Made by a program: the position numbers and the translations under genes
In this document: piece after piece, positions 60,859-64,000 of the stretch
Layout: every line of letters starts with the position of its first letter
Position numbering within the stretch: position 1 is the first letter of the stretch
Notes under the pieces: generated by a model
Told to the model about the DNA's origin: nothing
The model's database searches: none
The model's input: the letters and a program-made list of their open reading frames with translations, nothing else
NCBI GenBank assembly: GCA_020634615.1
Contig: JACKBI010000010.1
Span: forward strand, 62,001-126,000
Direction of reading: 5' to 3'
DNA from: Anaerolineales bacterium
GTDB taxonomy: Bacteria; Chloroflexota; Anaerolineae; JAAEKA01
DNA: 64,000 nucleotides

Positions 60859-61125
60859 ATGGACACAGGGCTAGTCAGTCGAATCATCAAGGCCAGGCAG
60901 TATGCCCAAGAGCGTGGACGAGTTGAGTTCAAACAGTTTGAGGTAGAGTTTAAGGGTGACCATGATACGTATCTGGTCTCCTACGGACAGGAGCATTGGC
61001 ATTGCACCTGCGAAGAGGCGGCGAGAATGGGCGTTTGTAGTCACATTATGGCGCTCGAGCGGATTTTGGGCGACGCAGTGATGCCCGTCCAGAACGTACA
61101 GCCTGTGCCTGTACTTGCAAACTGA
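60859..61125 (+). CDS. small SWIM zinc-finger protein
   Basis: The product is 88 residues. A SWIM zinc finger (CxCxnCxH) is seen as HWHCTCEEAARMGVCSHIMA (about 48-67), preceded by the strand FEVEFKGDHDTYLVSYGQE. SWIM domains bind DNA or proteins. The start ATG 60859 follows ACGGAGG. There is no other promoter between the leader terminator and the gene, so expression depends on read-through of that terminator. Followed by its own strong terminator. Regulatory role inferred. Confidence 0.8.
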   Translation: MDTGLVSRIIKARQYAQERGRVEFKQFEVEFKGDHDTYLVSYGQEHWHCTCEEAARMGVCSHIMALERILGDAVMPVQNVQPVPVLAN

Positions 61126-61150
61126 CAGGCATTTGTGCACAAGGGCAGAA

Positions 61151-61179
61151 ACGGGCCGGCATTGCCGGCCCGTTTTTCA
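61151..61179 (+). terminator. intrinsic terminator after the SWIM gene
   Basis: ACGGGCCGGC (61151-61160) pairs with GCCGGCCCGT (61164-61173), then TTTT. Confidence 0.88.
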
Positions 61180-61192
61180 TACCTTGCGCGGT

Positions 61193-61221
61193 TTGGGGCG
61201 CGGTCTCTGAACCCGTATAAT
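61193..61221 (+). promoter_or_regulatory. promoter of the YbhN-like/ugd operon
   Basis: TTGGGG, 17 bp, TATAAT. The 61222-61409 leader of about 180 bases contains no clear gene; a 91-codon frame from 61135 lies partly upstream of this promoter and is probably not coding. Confidence 0.6.
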
Positions 61222-61409
61222 GGACCTGAATACTCAGCGATCCGTAATTCTTTGCTGGGGCTTTGCATCTCTAAGCTGATGACTGTAGAACGCGGTTCCC
61301 AGTGGCGGATCGAATGCATCGTCTGGCGATGCAAGTCTGGTCCAATCCCTACGGATGTTTGGAATATCAACCGGGACATCAATCCCTGGACCTCCCTGAA
61401 AGATAGTTG

Positions 61410-62432
61410 ATGAAGAAAAACCTGCGGTTGGTGTTTGGTGTAGCAGTAAGTGTGGTATTCCTGTACCTTGCGGTACGGGGTTTGGATCTGAAAGAGGTTG
61501 TCCACTGGCTGGCTGAAGCTGACTATTACTGGCTCTTTCCGGCGATTGCCATCTACTTCGTCGGCGTGTGGGGGCGGACGTGGCGGTGGCACTATATGCT
61601 GCGCCCCATCAAAGTGATTCCGCTTATTCGTTTGTTCCCGATCACCTGTATCGGCTACATGGGCAACAACGTCTTTCCGGCGCGGGCCGGCGAGGTCCTG
61701 CGGGCGTATGTCCTGAAGCGCTCGGAAGACGTGAGTATGAGCTCGAGCCTGGCGATGATCGTGGTCGAGCGAGTCTTTGATGGGCTGGTCATGTTGCTGT
61801 TTGTGTTCATTGCGCTACCATTTGCGCCGGTGCCATCTTCCCTGCGCGCGCTGGTGATTGCAGCCAGCGGGCTGTTCCTGGCGGCGCTGCTGGTCTTCAT
61901 CACCCTGGCGTCCAAGCCTGGCCTGGCTGAGAAGATCTACGAAAGGACCATACGGCGCTTCCTTTCCGAGACCATGCAGGAGAAGGTAGACGGCTTCATC
62001 TACCGCTTCATGGAAGGACTGTATTTCTTCCGCAACGGCAGCGATGTGATCATGGTGTTCGTCACTTCGGTCTTCATTTGGCTGGCGGAGACATTCAAAT
62101 ACTGGTTTATCATGCAGGCTTTCGTACATATGGACGCCGGTTTCCCCGTGCCGTTCTTCGTGCTGATGCTGATGAACGGCATTGTCAACCTGGCGACTAC
62201 CTTGCCGTCGGCGCCCGGCTACATTGGCACCTTTGACGCACCGGGCGTCGCTGTTCTGGAAGCGTACGGCGTGCGCGGCAGTGTAGCATTTGGCTACACC
62301 ATTGTGCTGCATGCCGCTCTGTGGGTACCGATTACCCTTCTGGGTGTTTACTTCTTCCGCCGCGCCAGAATCGGCTGGAACGAGGTCGATACAGCCCGCG
62401 TGCAGGGCGCCCAGAGCACGAGCTCTGGATGA
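61410..62432 (+). CDS. YbhN/AglD-like (UPF0104) membrane protein
   Basis: The product is 340 residues with eight or nine helices, related to the flippase part of lysyl-phosphatidylglycerol synthase. Conserved parts are GRTWRWHYMLRPIKVIPLIR (about 51-70), GYMGNNVFPARAGEVLRAYV (about 78-97), SSSLAMIVVERVFDGLVMLL (about 110-129) and TTLPSAPGYIGTFDAPGVAV (about 263-282). These proteins are thought to move or shield lipid-linked sugars. ATG 61410 is preferred to TTG 61407. It is followed after 19 bp by UDP-glucose dehydrogenase, which supports a role in surface-glycan supply. Confidence 0.85.
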   Translation: MKKNLRLVFGVAVSVVFLYLAVRGLDLKEVVHWLAEADYYWLFPAIAIYFVGVWGRTWRWHYMLRPIKVIPLIRLFPITCIGYMGNNVFPARAGEVLRAYVLKRSEDVSMSSSLAMIVVERVFDGLVMLLFVFIALPFAPVPSSLRALVIAASGLFLAALLVFITLASKPGLAEKIYERTIRRFLSETMQEKVDGFIYRFMEGLYFFRNGSDVIMVFVTSVFIWLAETFKYWFIMQAFVHMDAGFPVPFFVLMLMNGIVNLATTLPSAPGYIGTFDAPGVAVLEAYGVRGSVAFGYTIVLHAALWVPITLLGVYFFRRARIGWNEVDTARVQGAQSTSSG

Positions 62433-62451
62433 GAATCAACGGAGGAACCGC

Positions 62452-63810
62452 ATGAAGAAAATCTGTGTTGTTGGAACGGGATACGTCGGCCTGGTCACCG
62501 GCACCTGTTTCGCCGATCTGGGCAATCGCGTCGTCTGTGTTGATATCAGCGACGAGAAGATTGCCATGTTGCAGGCCGGCGAAATGCCGATCTACGAGCC
62601 GGGCCTGGAGGAAATGGTCGAGCGCAATGTCAAGGCCGGTCGGTTGTCCTTCACGACCTCCTACGACGAGGGGCTGACGGGCGCAGAGTTCGTGTTTATC
62701 GCGGTGGGCACGCCTTCCGGTGTGGACGGCGAAGCTGATCTGCGTTACGTGCGCATGGCCGCCGAGACGATTGCTGCCACCATGTCCGCTCCGCTGATCA
62801 TCATCAACAAGAGCACCGTCCCTGTTGGCACCGGCGACTGGGTGGCTGACATTGTCTCGCGTACGCAGCCGCAGCCCATCGAATTCGCAGTGGTTTCCAA
62901 TCCCGAGTTTCTGCGCGAGGGGTCAGCAATCTCTGATTTTCTCAACCCGGACCGTGTAGTTCTGGGGTCGCTGGACAAGGACGCGGCCGAAAAGGTGGCG
63001 CAGTTGCATCTGGCTCTGCGTGCGCCGATCGTAGTCACCGACCTGCGTACTGCCGAGATGATCAAGTATGCCTCCAACGCGTTCCTGGCGACCCGTATCT
63101 CGTTCATCAACGAGATCGCCGCCATCTGCGAAAAGCTGGGCGCGGATGTCAAGGAAGTTGCCGCGGGCATGGGCTATGACAAGCGTATCGGGCGCTACTT
63201 CCTCGATGCCGGATTGGGTTACGGTGGCTCCTGCTTCCCCAAGGACGTGCTGGCGCTGGAGCACATGGCGCTGATCCACGGCACGCATCCGGCGCTGCTG
63301 CGGGCGGTGATGGACATCAACCGCGACCAGCGGCGACGGGTGATCCACCAGTTGCGCCAGGAGCTGGGCCGCCTGCAGGATCGCCATATCGGGCTGCTTG
63401 GGCTGGCCTTCAAAGCCAACACCGACGACATGCGCGAGGCGCCCGCCGTGGAGATCGCCCACCTGCTGCGCAACGAGGGCGTGAGAGTCAAGGGGTATGA
63501 CCCGGTGGCCATGCGGGCTGCGGCGCGTGAGATGCCCGATATGCAACTGGCCGAGGATGCCTACGATCTGGCCGAGGGCTGCGACGCGATTGTGGTCTGC
63601 ACAGAGTGGAACGAGTTTCGCCACCTGGACATGGGGCGAGTGCGCCGGGCCATGCGCACACCGGTCATCTTCGACGGGCGCAACCTGTATGACCCGGAGA
63701 TCATGCGCGACCACGGGTTCATTTACCACGGCGTTGGGCGCGGCATCTGGCTGAACAGCGATTCAGACGATGCTGTCAACATCACCCCGGCGATCCCGTA
63801 CAGCGTGTGA
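62452..63810 (+). CDS. UDP-glucose 6-dehydrogenase
   Basis: The enzyme makes UDP-glucuronate for surface polysaccharides. The product is 452 residues. NAD site: KKICVVGTGYVGLVTGTCFA (about 2-21); substrate site FVFIAVGTPSGVDGEADL; central AEMIKYASNAFLATRISFIN; catalytic Cys in GLGYGGSCFPKDVLALEH; C-terminal LGLAFKANTDDMREAPAVEI. All are as in the family. GGAGGA precedes ATG 62452. Its stop overlaps the start of the peptidase gene by 4 bases. Confidence 0.94.
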   Translation: MKKICVVGTGYVGLVTGTCFADLGNRVVCVDISDEKIAMLQAGEMPIYEPGLEEMVERNVKAGRLSFTTSYDEGLTGAEFVFIAVGTPSGVDGEADLRYVRMAAETIAATMSAPLIIINKSTVPVGTGDWVADIVSRTQPQPIEFAVVSNPEFLREGSAISDFLNPDRVVLGSLDKDAAEKVAQLHLALRAPIVVTDLRTAEMIKYASNAFLATRISFINEIAAICEKLGADVKEVAAGMGYDKRIGRYFLDAGLGYGGSCFPKDVLALEHMALIHGTHPALLRAVMDINRDQRRRVIHQLRQELGRLQDRHIGLLGLAFKANTDDMREAPAVEIAHLLRNEGVRVKGYDPVAMRAAAREMPDMQLAEDAYDLAEGCDAIVVCTEWNEFRHLDMGRVRRAMRTPVIFDGRNLYDPEIMRDHGFIYHGVGRGIWLNSDSDDAVNITPAIPYSV

Positions 63811-64000
63811 CCAGGCTCTCGCCCGATAACAGCGTGCTGCGCTACCGCCTGGCCAATGGGCTGACGGTGCTGCTGCGCGCAACTGCGGGCCATGCGCCGG
63901 TGGCCAGCCTGTGGGTCTGGTATCGCGTCGGTAGCCGCGTCGAGCGTCGGCCACAGACCGGTCTGACCCACTGGGTGGAGCACATGCTTTTCCGCGGCAC
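63807..64000 (+). CDS. M16 family metallopeptidase, N-terminal part (truncated by window end)
   Basis: Starting from GTG 63807 the visible 64 residues read SPDNSVLRYRLANGLTVLLR, then VASLWVWYRVGSRVER and the inverted zinc motif HWVEHMLFRG (HxxEH), as in processing-protease/insulinase-type M16 enzymes. It overlaps the preceding gene by GTGA, suggesting one operon. The rest lies beyond the window. Confidence 0.88.
   Translation, partial: MTRLSPDNSVLRYRLANGLTVLLRATAGHAPVASLWVWYRVGSRVERRPQTGLTHWVEHMLFRG

Overview
The window looks like a chromosomal segment of a GC-rich member of the Chloroflexota (Anaerolineae/Caldilineae-like); this is inferred from gene content, not from a marker search. Supporting traits are a clade II (Sec-type) nosZ, many secreted proteins with Thr/Pro-rich 'TPTATPTPT' linkers and SH3 repeats, a decaprenyl-phosphate phosphoribosyltransferase-like UbiA protein, and the absence of outer-membrane genes. 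Promoters are very uniform: TTGnnn, about 17 bp, then TATAAT or TAGAAT. Several genes have their start codon 6-9 bases after the -10 box, so they are probably leaderless.

Layout. 1-5000: end of a membrane protein, sdaAB, a DUF333 lipoprotein, a small membrane protein, a GNAT enzyme and an MFS exporter. 4890-13972: a Crp/Fnr regulator, a ferredoxin and a nos cluster (nosZ, membrane protein, nosD, nosF, nosY, a nosL fusion, cytochrome c); NosZ, NosL and the cytochrome all carry lipoboxes. 14000-18800: an accessory cluster (HNH protein, DUF2249, two cupins, NnrS-like membrane protein, two paralogous 4-helix membrane proteins, DUF166) with dispersed inverted repeats. 18864-19195: three copies of a 117-bp tandem repeat. 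19200-25600: ctaA under a perfect FNR-type box, DUF3054, a serine protease, an unknown protein, a thioredoxin-like ferredoxin and a PHP-AlbA_2 protein.

25700-33000: UbiA-type transferase, tlyA, an unknown two-gene operon, an SH3 protein and ligA. 33000-35800: a possible non-coding transcript and three secreted proteins with cohesin-like and dockerin-like domains. 35900-41600: L,D-transpeptidase, PPK2, coaBC and pyrimidine-nucleoside phosphorylase. 41800-48450: a surface-glycan block (GT4, GT9, GT26, heptose kinase and adenylyltransferase), murJ and a small membrane protein. 48490-50270: membrane protein, tRNA-Val(CAC) and a secreted protein. 50440-56910: three related extracellular glycoside-hydrolase-like proteins behind a long leader. 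57300-64000: small membrane proteins, RusA, rsmI, a SWIM zinc-finger gene behind an attenuator-like leader, a YbhN-like flippase, UDP-glucose dehydrogenase and the start of an M16 peptidase.

Together the genes describe a respiring monoderm able to reduce N2O, with an oxygen/NO-type regulator that may also control heme A synthesis, and with an elaborate glycosylated, enzyme-decorated cell surface. The most unusual items are the FNR box on the ctaA -10, the membrane-anchored nos system with a NosL-YtkA-YtkA fusion, the cohesin/dockerin-like trio, the SWIM-gene leader and the families of intergenic inverted repeats.
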